Shown: piece after piece, positions 33,420-42,045 of the stretch | Numbering within the stretch: position 1 is the first letter of the stretch | How the letters are laid out: each line of letters begins with the position of its first letter | Assembly (NCBI GenBank): GCA_016871275.1 | Contig: VFZG01000003.1 | Location: 88,534-152,533 of the forward strand | DNA from: Acidimicrobiia bacterium | GTDB taxonomy: Bacteria; Acidobacteriota; Vicinamibacteria; Vicinamibacterales; UBA2999 | Direction of reading: 5' to 3' | Length of the DNA stretch: 64,000 nucleotides | The notes under the pieces: model-generated | What the model was told of the DNA's origin: nothing | The model's database searches: none | The model's input: only the letters and a program-made list of their open reading frames with translations | Position numbers and translations under genes: made by a program

Positions 33420-35079
33420 GCCGGCCGTTGGCGTCGAGAACCTGCACGTTCACGTAGAACAACTCGGTCGCCACCTTGAAGGCGTCCTTCCCTGCCGCCC
33501 ACTCCATCGATTTCCAGTCAGCGGCCGGCTGAATCACCCGCCACTTCGCGGGATCGCCGACCTTGATGGGCAGCGCGAAGCCGCGCTCGTCGGCTCTCCA
33601 GCGATAGGACACCCGCCTGGCGGCCTCATCGAACGTCAGCTCCAGCACCGGCAGGTCGGCGCGGCGCAGGTACTGGTCGAAGATCGGTGTCATGTCCCGC
33701 TTCAGTTCGGCACTGAAGAAGCCCGCCAGGTCCTCGGTCATGATGTTCTGGTACTTGAACCTGTCGTAGGTGTCGCGCATCAGCTTCCACCACCGCGCGT
33801 CGTCGTTGACGGCGTTGCGCAGCGTGTCCAGGAACAGCGCCCCCTTGAAGTACATGTCCTGGTTCGGCGTGCGGTGGATGCCGCGCTGCGTGATGATGGG
33901 TTCGCGGTTGCCGACCTTCGACTTGTAGCCGTTGGCGTATTTGATGGCATCCTCGCGACCGAACAACGCCTCGACGTAAATGAACTCGAGATAGTTGCAC
34001 CAGCCTTCCTGGATCCACATGTCGGAGACGTCCGCAGCGGAGATCGAGTTGCCGTACCACTCGTGCGCGCTCTCGTGAATGATGATGAAGTCGAACTTCA
34101 GGCTGACGCCGACGCCGGTCCAATCGCGCTCGAGATAGCCGTTGGCGTAGCGGTTGCCGTAGGTCACGGCGCTCTGGTGCTCCATGCCCGAGTACGGCAC
34201 TTCAATCAGCTTGAAGCCGTCTTTCGGGAATGGATAGGGACCGATGTGCTTCTCGAAGGCCTCCAGCATCGGCTTCGCCTGCGCGAACTGGACTTTGGCC
34301 TTCTCCAGGTTCCCCGGCAGCACGAAATAGTCCATCGTCAAATTGCCGTGCACCTCGGCGAAGTGCGCATACTCGGCGATGTTGAGCGAGACGTTGTAGG
34401 AGTTGATTGGATAGTGCACGCGGTAGTCCCAGCGCGTGTAGCCGTCACCGAGATCGGTCTTGCCCATGAAGCGGCCATTCGAGACGTTGGTCAGCCCGTT
34501 GGGCACGGCGACGCGGATGTCGGCGCCGTCGTTCGGCTCGTCGCGCCACTGGTCCTTGCTCGGCCACCACGACGCGGACCCCTCACCCTCGTTGGCGGTG
34601 TTGATCCAGTGCCTGCCGTCGGGCGTGGTCCGGAATGCCAGCGCGCCGAAGCGGCCTTCCTCTCGGGGCTGACCGGAGTAGTGAAACTCAATCGAATAGG
34701 TGCGTCCGTTGCGCAGCGTCTCCGGGAAATCAATGTAGACCGTGTTGTGGTCGCGCTGGTAGTTCAGCGCCTGCGCGCCCATCACGACCTTCTCGACCGT
34801 GTAATTCGAGAACAACTCCAGCTGGATCCGGTTGTCGTCCCTGAGCATCTTGAAGCGAACGGTGTTCTTGCCCGAGATGAACTTCTTTTCCGGGTTGACC
34901 CTGATGTCGAGGTCGTAGTGCAGCAGGTCGTTGTTGGCGCGATACCGGCCGTATTCGCCGCGCAGGATGTCGGTCCGCGACGGCGCTCTCATGGTGCTGG
35001 GCGGCTGGGGCTTCTGTTGGGCGGCCGCGTCGGACGCGGCACCGAGAACCATCAGGAATACGAGGGCTGCTGAACGCAT
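33412..35079 (-). CDS. secreted M1-family metallopeptidase
   Basis: A 555-residue exported aminopeptidase-type enzyme. After the signal peptide (SAALVFLMVLGAASDAAAQ) there is an N-terminal beta domain, then the zinc site IIHESAHEWYGNSI (HExxH near residue 335) with the third ligand in IQEGWCNYLEFIYVE. The usual substrate motif is GMEHQS. It likely degrades peptides in the periplasm or outside the cell. A TAAAAT box lies 6 nt before the ATG and no ribosome-binding site is seen. Confidence 0.9.
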   Translation of the reverse strand: MRSAALVFLMVLGAASDAAAQQKPQPPSTMRAPSRTDILRGEYGRYRANNDLLHYDLDIRVNPEKKFISGKNTVRFKMLRDDNRIQLELFSNYTVEKVVMGAQALNYQRDHNTVYIDFPETLRNGRTYSIEFHYSGQPREEGRFGALAFRTTPDGRHWINTANEGEGSASWWPSKDQWRDEPNDGADIRVAVPNGLTNVSNGRFMGKTDLGDGYTRWDYRVHYPINSYNVSLNIAEYAHFAEVHGNLTMDYFVLPGNLEKAKVQFAQAKPMLEAFEKHIGPYPFPKDGFKLIEVPYSGMEHQSAVTYGNRYANGYLERDWTGVGVSLKFDFIIIHESAHEWYGNSISAADVSDMWIQEGWCNYLEFIYVEALFGREDAIKYANGYKSKVGNREPIITQRGIHRTPNQDMYFKGALFLDTLRNAVNDDARWWKLMRDTYDRFKYQNIMTEDLAGFFSAELKRDMTPIFDQYLRRADLPVLELTFDEAARRVSYRWRADERGFALPIKVGDPAKWRVIQPAADWKSMEWAAGKDAFKVATELFYVNVQVLDANGRLP

Positions 35080-35085
35080 GGCTGA

Positions 35086-35091
35086 ATTTTA
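35086..35091 (-). promoter_or_regulatory. -10-like TAAAAT, leaderless start of M1 peptidase
   Basis: TAAAAT (five of six) at 35091-35086 with 6 nt to the ATG at 35079. Confidence 0.45.
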
Positions 35092-35224
35092 CCTTTGCTC
35101 GGCCCCACCAAGTCTCGCCACGCGAGCGCTCGCTGAAGGCCGGCCGCGAGCAGCTGGCGTCAGTTGTGGAATCGGTCAATCTGTGGACTAGTCTAGCCAG
35201 GCACCCTGATACCTGCGATAAGGC

Positions 35225-36088
35225 ATGCGCTTCTGCAAGCTTATCGTCGTCGCAATCGTGGTGCTCACCAGCACCGGCGTCGGCTCAATGTATTACCTGG
35301 CCGGACAGCAGGCTGGACCGGCGATCACGATCGCTGCCCCGGCGAGGTTCATCGGCCGCGCCCCGCCGATCGATCACAAACCGTGCGTCAAGCGCTTCGT
35401 GGACTCGAACATTCCGATCGATCAGCGGTGCCTCGATCGCGTCGTGCCCGCCATCGCCGCTGCGACACCGGACCTGAAGATCGACACCACTTCCCCGGAA
35501 GGTCGGCTCAAGGCCTTCCTGGAGATCAACGGCAACCTGCGCAAGAAGAACGGCGACATCATCGCGTCGCTCGCCGCGAACAGCGCGCCGAGGATGTTGT
35601 GGCGCGAGGCGTTCGCGCAGATGGGCAATTCACAAGTCGAGTCGCGCGTCGCCGATCGCCGCGCCTACTTCTTCGGCAACCAGGAAATCGATCGCCAGGT
35701 ACACCTCGGCTTCGACCTGGCCACCGTGCAGCAGGCGCCCGTGCATGCTTCGAACACCGGCACGGTGGTGTTCGCCGACTACCTGGGCATTTACGGCAAC
35801 TGCGTGGTCCTCGATCCCGGGCTCGGCGTGCAGACGCTCTACGCACACCTGTCAAGCATCGGCGTCAAGGTCGGCGACACGATCACCAAGGGGCAAGAAC
35901 TGGACCGCACCGGCATCACCGGCCTGGCGGGCGGCGATCACCTGCACTTCACCATCCTGCTGCAGGGCGTGGCGGTCAACCCGGTCGAGTGGTGGGACGC
36001 CCACTGGCTGCAGGACCGCGTCACGCGGAAGATTGCCGAGGCGAGCCTCGCGAGAGCTACGGCGGGCAGGCCGGCCCCGCCGCGCTAG
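35225..36088 (+). CDS. M23-family peptidase (peptidoglycan endopeptidase)
   Basis: A 287-residue protein with one N-terminal signal/anchor (KLIVVAIVVLTSTGVGSMYYL) and a C-terminal LytM domain. Zinc ligands are visible: VHLGFDLA (His and Asp), then YAHLSSIGVKVGDTITKGQ and GDHLHFTILLQG (His-x-His). It should cut peptidoglycan cross-bridges in the periplasm and looks catalytically complete. Its stop overlaps the convergent gene's stop by 4 bases. Confidence 0.87.
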   Translation: MRFCKLIVVAIVVLTSTGVGSMYYLAGQQAGPAITIAAPARFIGRAPPIDHKPCVKRFVDSNIPIDQRCLDRVVPAIAAATPDLKIDTTSPEGRLKAFLEINGNLRKKNGDIIASLAANSAPRMLWREAFAQMGNSQVESRVADRRAYFFGNQEIDRQVHLGFDLATVQQAPVHASNTGTVVFADYLGIYGNCVVLDPGLGVQTLYAHLSSIGVKVGDTITKGQELDRTGITGLAGGDHLHFTILLQGVAVNPVEWWDAHWLQDRVTRKIAEASLARATAGRPAPPR

Positions 36089-36969
36089 CGAACCGTCACG
36101 CTGACGTCGTGCGGCGTGTGGATGCTGGCATCCTCCGCGTAGGCGCGCAGGAGGTAATTGCCGGGCTTGTCGAAGGTGATCTTCGCCGTCGCCTTGCCAT
36201 CCACCACGCGGATGACGCGCGGTTCGAACTGCGCGACACCGGGACCGCGCCACTGCACCCAGCTGACCCTCAGCGAGTCGTTCAGCGGCCGCTCGGCAGG
36301 ACGCTCCTTGATGCCGGCGACACTGGCGCCGCGATCGACGCGCGGACGCGGATAGCCGTCATCCTCGATCGACAACGTCAGCGAGAGCGGCTGCCCCACC
36401 GTGGCTTCCTGTTTCGGCGGCGGATTGACCACCTTCGGCGCAGCGTTCAGAGGTTCATCGAAATCCACGGCAGTGCGGCTGCCGCGGTTCGCGGAGATCG
36501 TGCCCTGATCCACTTCCCACACCGGCCAGAGCGAGCCGAACGCCTTCTGCGTGACGCCGTTCGCCGTCACGGTCCAGACCAGGTCGCGATCTTTCGGAAA
36601 ATTGGCCGGCACGACCACCTTGAAGGCAAAACGCGAACGCCGTGGTTCGAAGACCTCGGTCTGGCCCATGTCCTCGCCGTTGAAGCCGTTGTTCGGGCCG
36701 ACGGGCACGTTCAATCGTTCCTCGTAGTTGCGATTCAGGTAGCCGAACCACATCGAATAGGTGCCGTCGGGGTTCTTCTCCCACCCTTCGAACACCGGCT
36801 GTACACTCTGGCCGCGCGCGTAACGGACGGTGTTGTTGTAGATCTCCGAACCGGCCGCGGACGTCGAGCCAATCGCCGGCGCGCCGACCGGCTGTTGCGC
36901 GCCGGTGCCCACAGCGCCGGCCACCAGGCCGGCGCACACCACGCCAAGCGCGTATCGGGTGATGGTCAT
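36085..36969 (-). CDS. secreted protein, partner of cytochrome c/Cu-monooxygenase fusion (paralogue A)
   Basis: A 294-residue exported protein (signal LGVVCAGLVAGAVGTGA). It has no domain I can name. An N-terminal block VQPVFEGWEKNPDGTYSMWF then GYLNRNYEE is clearly related to the protein at 44412-45317; later it has FAFKVVVPANFP, LVWTVTANG and a C-terminal Ig-like portion ending KITFDKPGNYLLRAYAEDAS. The start overlaps the stop of the upstream cytochrome gene as ATGA, so the two are translationally coupled. Likely periplasmic. Function unknown. Confidence 0.75.
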   Translation of the reverse strand: MTITRYALGVVCAGLVAGAVGTGAQQPVGAPAIGSTSAAGSEIYNNTVRYARGQSVQPVFEGWEKNPDGTYSMWFGYLNRNYEERLNVPVGPNNGFNGEDMGQTEVFEPRRSRFAFKVVVPANFPKDRDLVWTVTANGVTQKAFGSLWPVWEVDQGTISANRGSRTAVDFDEPLNAAPKVVNPPPKQEATVGQPLSLTLSIEDDGYPRPRVDRGASVAGIKERPAERPLNDSLRVSWVQWRGPGVAQFEPRVIRVVDGKATAKITFDKPGNYLLRAYAEDASIHTPHDVSVTVR

Positions 36970-38321
36970 TGCTGCTGCGACGCCGAGGTGCGGGCAGCAT
37001 TCCGTTCAGCCACCATCCGCTTGTAGTCCGCCTCGTCCAGATAGGTCCACGTCACCCACGAGAACGCCATCTCGTCCATCGTCCGCTGGCCGTAGCCGAT
37101 CCAGTTGCGCGGATCGGGATTGCTGCGGTTCTCGGCGGTGTTGTCGTGCCAGAGGATGGTGTGCAACACCGTTCCAGCAGGCAGCAGCGGCGTGGAGTCG
37201 TCGGTGTAGTTGTAGACCTTGTGCCAGTTGAAGTCGAAATACATGCAGTTCAGCGTCTGGGCGCGGCCGGACGGCAGAATCGCCTCCACGCACATGCGCT
37301 TGCCGCGATTATGCATGTGGGCCTGGAGCGCGGTGACGCGCGCCGGCTTGGTGAACGTGTAGTAGCCGTCATGGCGCGTGACGGTGTTCCCCGGGATGTC
37401 GAGCTCTTCGTGCGCGTTGGCGATCTGCAGCGAGATCTGGTGATACTTGGGCTTGTAGCCCTTCGGATAGAACTTCAACCCGACGCGCGCGCGATCGACC
37501 GTCTCCTTGCCTGACGGGTGGTAGTGCAGATTGAAGCGCACCTTCGCGCCGGCCTTCACCAGTTTCGCGGTGCCTTCGGGCAGGATGTCGCCGTTCTTGC
37601 CGACGGCGAACTCGTTCAGGAAGCTCTCGTTGTTCGTCGGGCGATCGTCGAGCCGCCCGGCGAGCACCTCGGTCTGGTCGACGTCCTGGATCAAGTAGGT
37701 CAGCAGGTGATGCACGACGGCGCGCGCGCCCGGGCCGGGCTTGGCCTCGACCGCCTGCAGGTAGCGATCCTCGGTCAATCCGGAATCGGCGATGTAGTCG
37801 ATCCAGAGATCGCCACCGGCAGCAGGCACCGTGTGCGGCTTCGGGATCTCGACAATCAAGTCCGGCGTGCCGATGTGCCACGCCTCGTCGTCCGGGAACG
37901 TCGGCGGTGCAGGCATGTCGGTCGCGTTGCCACGCGGCGCGCCGCCATCCACCCACGACGCGATGGTGGTGATCTCCCGGTCGCTCAACGACGGATCGTC
38001 CTTGAACTGCTGGATGCCGACGTTGCGCTCGATGTGCCATGGCGGCATCAACCGCTGCGTGACCTTGTTCTTGATGGCGCGCGCCCACGGGCGCACGTCC
38101 TCGTAGGTCAGCAACGACATCGGCGCGTTGGTGCCGGGCCGATGGCAGGTCTGGCAGGAGCGCTGCATGATCGGCGCCACGTCCCTGGCGTATGTAAGGG
38201 AAGACGCAGCGGGGTGGGTCGCCGCCGCGGCAGGCTGTTGCGCCGTCACGTTGACCGGCGTCGCCGACACCGCCAGAACCAGCACGCCCGCCGACACGAG
38301 AGCGAGTGAGGTGACCTTCAT
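36966..38321 (-). CDS. cytochrome c / copper type II monooxygenase-like fusion (copy A)
   Basis: A 451-residue exported protein. After the signal peptide there is a cytochrome c-like heme site RSCQTCH (Cys56, His60) in a domain containing MPPWHIE. The rest resembles the copper type II ascorbate-dependent (PHM/DBH-like) monooxygenase fold, with candidate copper ligands in VVHHLL, FNLHYHPSGKE and ALQAHMHNRGKRM. The natural substrate is not known. It is the first of two coupled genes with the paralogue-A partner, and two close relatives lie within 9 kb. Start is 8 bases after the small upstream gene. Confidence 0.8.
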   Translation of the reverse strand: MKVTSLALVSAGVLVLAVSATPVNVTAQQPAAAATHPAASSLTYARDVAPIMQRSCQTCHRPGTNAPMSLLTYEDVRPWARAIKNKVTQRLMPPWHIERNVGIQQFKDDPSLSDREITTIASWVDGGAPRGNATDMPAPPTFPDDEAWHIGTPDLIVEIPKPHTVPAAGGDLWIDYIADSGLTEDRYLQAVEAKPGPGARAVVHHLLTYLIQDVDQTEVLAGRLDDRPTNNESFLNEFAVGKNGDILPEGTAKLVKAGAKVRFNLHYHPSGKETVDRARVGLKFYPKGYKPKYHQISLQIANAHEELDIPGNTVTRHDGYYTFTKPARVTALQAHMHNRGKRMCVEAILPSGRAQTLNCMYFDFNWHKVYNYTDDSTPLLPAGTVLHTILWHDNTAENRSNPDPRNWIGYGQRTMDEMAFSWVTWTYLDEADYKRMVAERNAARTSASQQQ

Positions 38322-38328
38322 CGGATTC

Positions 38329-38718
38329 CTACTTTCCCTTGCGCTTGATGTTTTGGAGATCGAAAGAACGGACGTCGTAGTTGTTCGAGAGAATTACTTC
38401 GGCGCCGGTGATTTCGACCTGCTGGCCGATGAACGGCATCACCTTCGCGAACTTGTTCGCGGCCATTGGGCCCCAGATCTTGAACAGGCCGTCGCCGTCG
38501 CTGAGGATGCCGACCTGCGCGCCTTTTTCCAGGATGCAGATCTTTGCGCACTCAACATGCGCCGAGCCGGTGCCGCCGGCCACACCTTTCGACTTGTAGC
38601 AGGAGATGTCGACAATCTCGCCGGTCATGGTCATCGGCGCGGACCGTTTGATGACCGGTTCCTGGGCGGACAGGGAGACGCCGGCGACCACCAGCCCGGC
38701 CAGAAGGACACATCGCAT
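38329..38718 (-). CDS. small secreted cysteine-containing protein (unknown)
   Basis: A 129-residue protein with a signal peptide (CVLLAGLVVAGVSLSAQ) and a small beta-rich domain. MTGEIVDISCYKSKG and HVECAKICILEKGAQVGIL hold three conserved-looking Cys, followed by QQVEITGAEV. Similar exported proteins with this Cys pattern are common in Acidobacteria and may be OB-like, but I know no assigned function. It is upstream of the copper-protein pair with 7 bases between, so likely one operon. TATAAA lies 6 nt before the ATG. Confidence 0.7.
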   Translation of the reverse strand: MRCVLLAGLVVAGVSLSAQEPVIKRSAPMTMTGEIVDISCYKSKGVAGGTGSAHVECAKICILEKGAQVGILSDGDGLFKIWGPMAANKFAKVMPFIGQQVEITGAEVILSNNYDVRSFDLQNIKRKGK

Positions 38719-38724
38719 GCCGGT

Positions 38725-38730
38725 TTTATA
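38725..38730 (-). promoter_or_regulatory. -10-like TATAAA, leaderless start of three-gene operon
   Basis: TATAAA at 38730-38725, then 6 nt to the ATG at 38718. No ribosome-binding site. Confidence 0.45.
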
Positions 38731-38832
38731 CGCTTATGCCGGCAGCTTGTAAAGCGGCCCGGCACCACGGCCGCGCGGGCCTCGTTCGATGCCTGCTGCT
38801 GGGAGCCGGGGGTTACGTCGCGTCTTCGACAC

Positions 38833-41001
38833 CTACCGCGTGGCTTGTTGCAGGGCTCTGGCCGCATCGTTCACCTGCGCGGCCAGCGCGTTGATCGCCG
38901 CCGACACGGTGCGCACGCCACCCTGGGCCTCGGTGAAGCGATTCTCCTCCAGCCCTTCGCGGATCTGCGGCATGGTCTTCACGCCGTAGCCGGTGTAGAA
39001 ACCCGGCGCGTAGATCTGGTGCTTGAACCAGTCGCGCCGCGGCAGGCCGTCACGGTTGCCGAGCCTCTGCTCCGAGGTGAGCAGCAGCAAGTTGAGCTGC
39101 TGCAGTTGCTTCTTCGCCAGCAGCGCCTGCGTGTTGGCACGGCCGACCGACGCATACGCCTTCTCGAAGTCCTGGGCCGCCGCGCGCAGCGATTCAACGG
39201 CACTGCGCACCAGCCTCATGTCCACCTGTGACTCCTTCTTGGCGGCGGCCAGTGTTTCCAACTCCACGACGTAGCGCATCAGCGTGTCCGCGGTATCGGT
39301 GAACTGGAACGGGAGCACCGGGGCGTCGGCCAGCCGCATGATCAGCGTGCCCGTCAGCTGAGAGAGCGTGCGCCCGTAGCTGTAGTCACCGTCCGAGAAG
39401 GTCTGGTACCACTTCACCGTGTCGTAGGCCGAGTGGTAGACGCCACCGGGGCTCTCGCCGCCGAAACTGACGTTCAACACCGACACCGTCAGGTGCTGCA
39501 GGAACGGCGTGAAATCCGAGCCGGACCCGAGCGGCGACAGTCGCAATGCCGGATCTGCCTCGGCGGCCTTGCGGGCATCGCCCTCGGCCTCGCTCAACAC
39601 CGCGCGGCGTCGGGCCTCGTCGAACACCGGCTTGCCGGTGCGCGGATCCATCACCTCCTTTGCCACTTCACCCATCAGTTGCTGCAGGCTGTGCGAGCCG
39701 CCGGTGTTCAGCCAGCCTTTGCCGGTGCCGTCGGTGTTGATGTAGATCGCGGCCTTTTGCTTCAACTCGGCGTTGTGCTTCTCTGCCCACTCGGTCGATC
39801 CAAGCAGCCCCCACTCTTCGCCGTCCCACAACGCCATGACGATGGTGCGCGACGGGCGCCACCCCGTCTTCAGCAACTCACCAAGGCCGCGGGCGGTCTC
39901 CATCAACGCCGACGCGCCGCTGATCGGATCGTCCGCGCCCATCGCCCAGGCGTCGTGGTGGTTACCGAAGATCACCCACTCGTCCGGCCGCGTCGCGCCC
40001 GGGATTCGCGCCACCACGTTGAAGAGCGGACGGTTCTTCCATTCGAACTTCAGGTTCATGCCTACGCGCGCCGGACCGGGGCCGACGTGATACGTGATCG
40101 GCAGCGCGCCCTTCCACTCGTTCGGCACCACCTTGCCCTTGAGCTGCCGCAAAATCGGCAGCGCATCGCCGTACGAAATCGGCAGCACCGGGATCTTCAG
40201 GATGGTTTCCGCGTCTTCGATGCGGGCCTTCTTGCCGCCCGCCTCGCTGCCCCACCCCTTCGTCAGCGGATCACCGGCGTGAATCGGCATGTCCATCACG
40301 CTGCCGCGCTGGGCGCCGAATTCCGGACGATACGGGCCGACTGGATACACGTCGCCCTGGTAGTAGCCGTCGTCTCGAGGATCCGAGTAAATCAGGCAGC
40401 CCATTGCGCCGTGCTCGTAGGCGACCTTCGGCTTGATGCCGCGCCAGCCGGCGCCGTAGCGGGCAATCACAATCTTGCCCTTCACATCGACGCCAAGCTC
40501 CTTCAGTCGCTCATAATCGGCGGGCATGCCGTAGTTCACATAGACCACTTCTGCGGTGACATCGCCATCAGCCGAGTAGGCGTTGTAGAGCGGCGTCTGA
40601 TCGCCCGAGTCCGGATCCTCCGGCAGCACCGGCTCTTTCACGCGGAGCGTGTACTTCTCGGGACCGACCACTTCCACCGTCGTCTCGATCGGCCACGGCA
40701 TCAAGGCCTCGAACTCTTCGAGCCTGGCGTCGAGGCCGAACGACTTGAACTTCGCGAGCGCGTAGTCGGCAACCCGCTTCGATGACGGCTGGCCGGCGAC
40801 GTGCGAGTCGCCGGCCATGGCCTCCATGTACTCCTTCAGCCGAGCGCTGTCGGGGAATTTGCGGAACTGCTCCTCGCGCTGCCGCTGCGCCGCAACGGCG
40901 TCATCGGGAAAACCGCGAATCGGGCGTGATTGGGCCGCCGGACCAGGGGCCGACCACAGTGCAAAAGTGATCAGCAGCAGAGATGGAAGAGCTCGTCGCA
41001 T
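38833..41001 (-). CDS. M28-family peptidase, glutamate carboxypeptidase II-like
   Basis: A 722-residue secreted peptidase with the PSMA/GCPII layout: signal peptide, protease-associated domain (VVYVNYGMPADYERLKELGV), catalytic zinc domain (FGNHHDAWAMGADDPISGAS, LWDGEEWGLLGSTEWAE with the catalytic Glu pair, INTDGTG, and VYHSAYDTVKWY as last His), and a helical dimerisation domain. It would cut C-terminal acidic residues from peptides. ATG at 41001 is 6 nt after TATAGT. RRAVLSEAEGD near residue 470 looks like a translated dispersed repeat. Confidence 0.9.
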   Translation of the reverse strand: MRRALPSLLLITFALWSAPGPAAQSRPIRGFPDDAVAAQRQREEQFRKFPDSARLKEYMEAMAGDSHVAGQPSSKRVADYALAKFKSFGLDARLEEFEALMPWPIETTVEVVGPEKYTLRVKEPVLPEDPDSGDQTPLYNAYSADGDVTAEVVYVNYGMPADYERLKELGVDVKGKIVIARYGAGWRGIKPKVAYEHGAMGCLIYSDPRDDGYYQGDVYPVGPYRPEFGAQRGSVMDMPIHAGDPLTKGWGSEAGGKKARIEDAETILKIPVLPISYGDALPILRQLKGKVVPNEWKGALPITYHVGPGPARVGMNLKFEWKNRPLFNVVARIPGATRPDEWVIFGNHHDAWAMGADDPISGASALMETARGLGELLKTGWRPSRTIVMALWDGEEWGLLGSTEWAEKHNAELKQKAAIYINTDGTGKGWLNTGGSHSLQQLMGEVAKEVMDPRTGKPVFDEARRRAVLSEAEGDARKAAEADPALRLSPLGSGSDFTPFLQHLTVSVLNVSFGGESPGGVYHSAYDTVKWYQTFSDGDYSYGRTLSQLTGTLIMRLADAPVLPFQFTDTADTLMRYVVELETLAAAKKESQVDMRLVRSAVESLRAAAQDFEKAYASVGRANTQALLAKKQLQQLNLLLLTSEQRLGNRDGLPRRDWFKHQIYAPGFYTGYGVKTMPQIREGLEENRFTEAQGGVRTVSAAINALAAQVNDAARALQQATR

Positions 41002-41007
41002 TCGCAC

Positions 41008-41013
41008 ACTATA
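41008..41013 (-). promoter_or_regulatory. -10 box TATAGT, leaderless start of M28 peptidase
   Basis: TATAGT (five of six) at 41013-41008, 6 nt before the ATG at 41001. Confidence 0.5.
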
Positions 41014-41029
41014 TAGGACCAAATGGGAG

Positions 41030-41035
41030 TATTCT
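41030..41035 (+). promoter_or_regulatory. -10-like TATTCT, leaderless start of thioredoxin-like gene
   Basis: TATTCT then 7 nt to the ATG at 41043. Divergent from the M28 gene, with separate -10 boxes in this case. Confidence 0.4.
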
Positions 41036-41042
41036 CGCGGTC

Positions 41043-42008
41043 ATGACGCGCTCGATGTGCACCCTGGTTTTGTCTCTGTTTGTCAGCGCCGCCGCCTTCG
41101 CACAACCGAATGCCGCGCCACCGCCGGCCAAGACGATTGTGCAGCTGGTGCGCGATGCGATTGCGCAGAGCGATTTCAAGCTGGCCGAGAAGCTCGTGCT
41201 CGACGACATGGCGAAGAACGGCACGACGCCAATCGCCATCGAGGCGTTCTCATGGCTCGGGCGCGGCTTTGTCGCGACGAAGCGATACGACGAGGCAATG
41301 ACCTACGCCGCCCGTGCCTACGAGATCGTCGAGGAGCAGCTCAAGACCCGCAAGCTCGATGACGAAGCGCGCCTGCCGATTGCACTCGGCGCGGCCATTG
41401 AAGTCACCGCGCTGGCCACCGCCGGACAGGGGCGGCGCTCGGAAGCAGTGATGTACCTCAACCAGGAGATCGAGCGTTACAAGAACACGTCGATCCTGAT
41501 GCGCCTGACCAAGAACCTGCACACGCTGAGCCTCGAAGGCCAGCAGGCGTTGCCGTGGGCATCGTCCGAGTTTCTCGGCCCACAACCGCCGACGCTCGCG
41601 CAACTGAAAGGCAAGCCGGTGGTGCTGTTCCTCTGGGCCCACTGGTGCGGCGACTGCAAGAAACAAGGACCGATCCTCGATGCCCTCGTGCAGAAATACA
41701 AGAGCAGCGGCATCACGGTGATTGCGCCGACGCAGCGGTTCGGCTACGCCGAGAAGCGCCGTCCGGTGGGACCCGCCGAAGAGCTCAACTACATCGAGCA
41801 GATTCGCGACGAGTTCTATCCGTGGATGAAGACCGTGTCCATGCCGGTAAGCGACGAGGTCTACCTGAAGTACGGCGTGTCAACGACGCCGACCTACGTG
41901 ATGATCGATCGCGATGGCAAGGTTTCGACCTACCTGCCGGGACAGCCGACCATGGAGCAGCTCGAGCCGCTGATTAAGAAGATCGCCGAAGTAGGCAGTA
42001 GCCGTTAG
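41043..42008 (+). CDS. exported thioredoxin-like (TlpA-type) protein
   Basis: A 321-residue protein with a signal peptide (MCTLVLSLFVSAAAFAQ), a helical TPR-like middle (AIEAFSWLGRGFVATKRYDEA) and a C-terminal thioredoxin fold: FLWAHWCGDCKKQGPILDAL with the redox pair WCGDC near residue 202 and the cis-Pro region GVSTTPTYVMIDRDGK. It probably reduces disulfides or handles thiols in the periplasm, possibly helping cytochrome or copper-protein maturation next door (inference). The last residues (GSSR) and the stop come from a GTAGCCC repeat. Confidence 0.85.
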   Translation: MTRSMCTLVLSLFVSAAAFAQPNAAPPPAKTIVQLVRDAIAQSDFKLAEKLVLDDMAKNGTTPIAIEAFSWLGRGFVATKRYDEAMTYAARAYEIVEEQLKTRKLDDEARLPIALGAAIEVTALATAGQGRRSEAVMYLNQEIERYKNTSILMRLTKNLHTLSLEGQQALPWASSEFLGPQPPTLAQLKGKPVVLFLWAHWCGDCKKQGPILDALVQKYKSSGITVIAPTQRFGYAEKRRPVGPAEELNYIEQIRDEFYPWMKTVSMPVSDEVYLKYGVSTTPTYVMIDRDGKVSTYLPGQPTMEQLEPLIKKIAEVGSSR

Positions 42009-42045
42009 CCCGCAGCCCGTAGCCCGTAGCCCGCCAACGGCTACT
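41997..42045. repeat. dispersed GTAGCCCGTAGCCCGC repeat (copy 2) within a hairpin
   Basis: AGTAGCCGTT (41997-42006) pairs with AACGGCTACT (42036-42045) around tandem GCAGCCC/GTAGCCC units. The hairpin holds the stop codons of both convergent genes: TAG 42006-42008 on plus and TAG 42043-42041 on minus. Confidence 0.85.
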
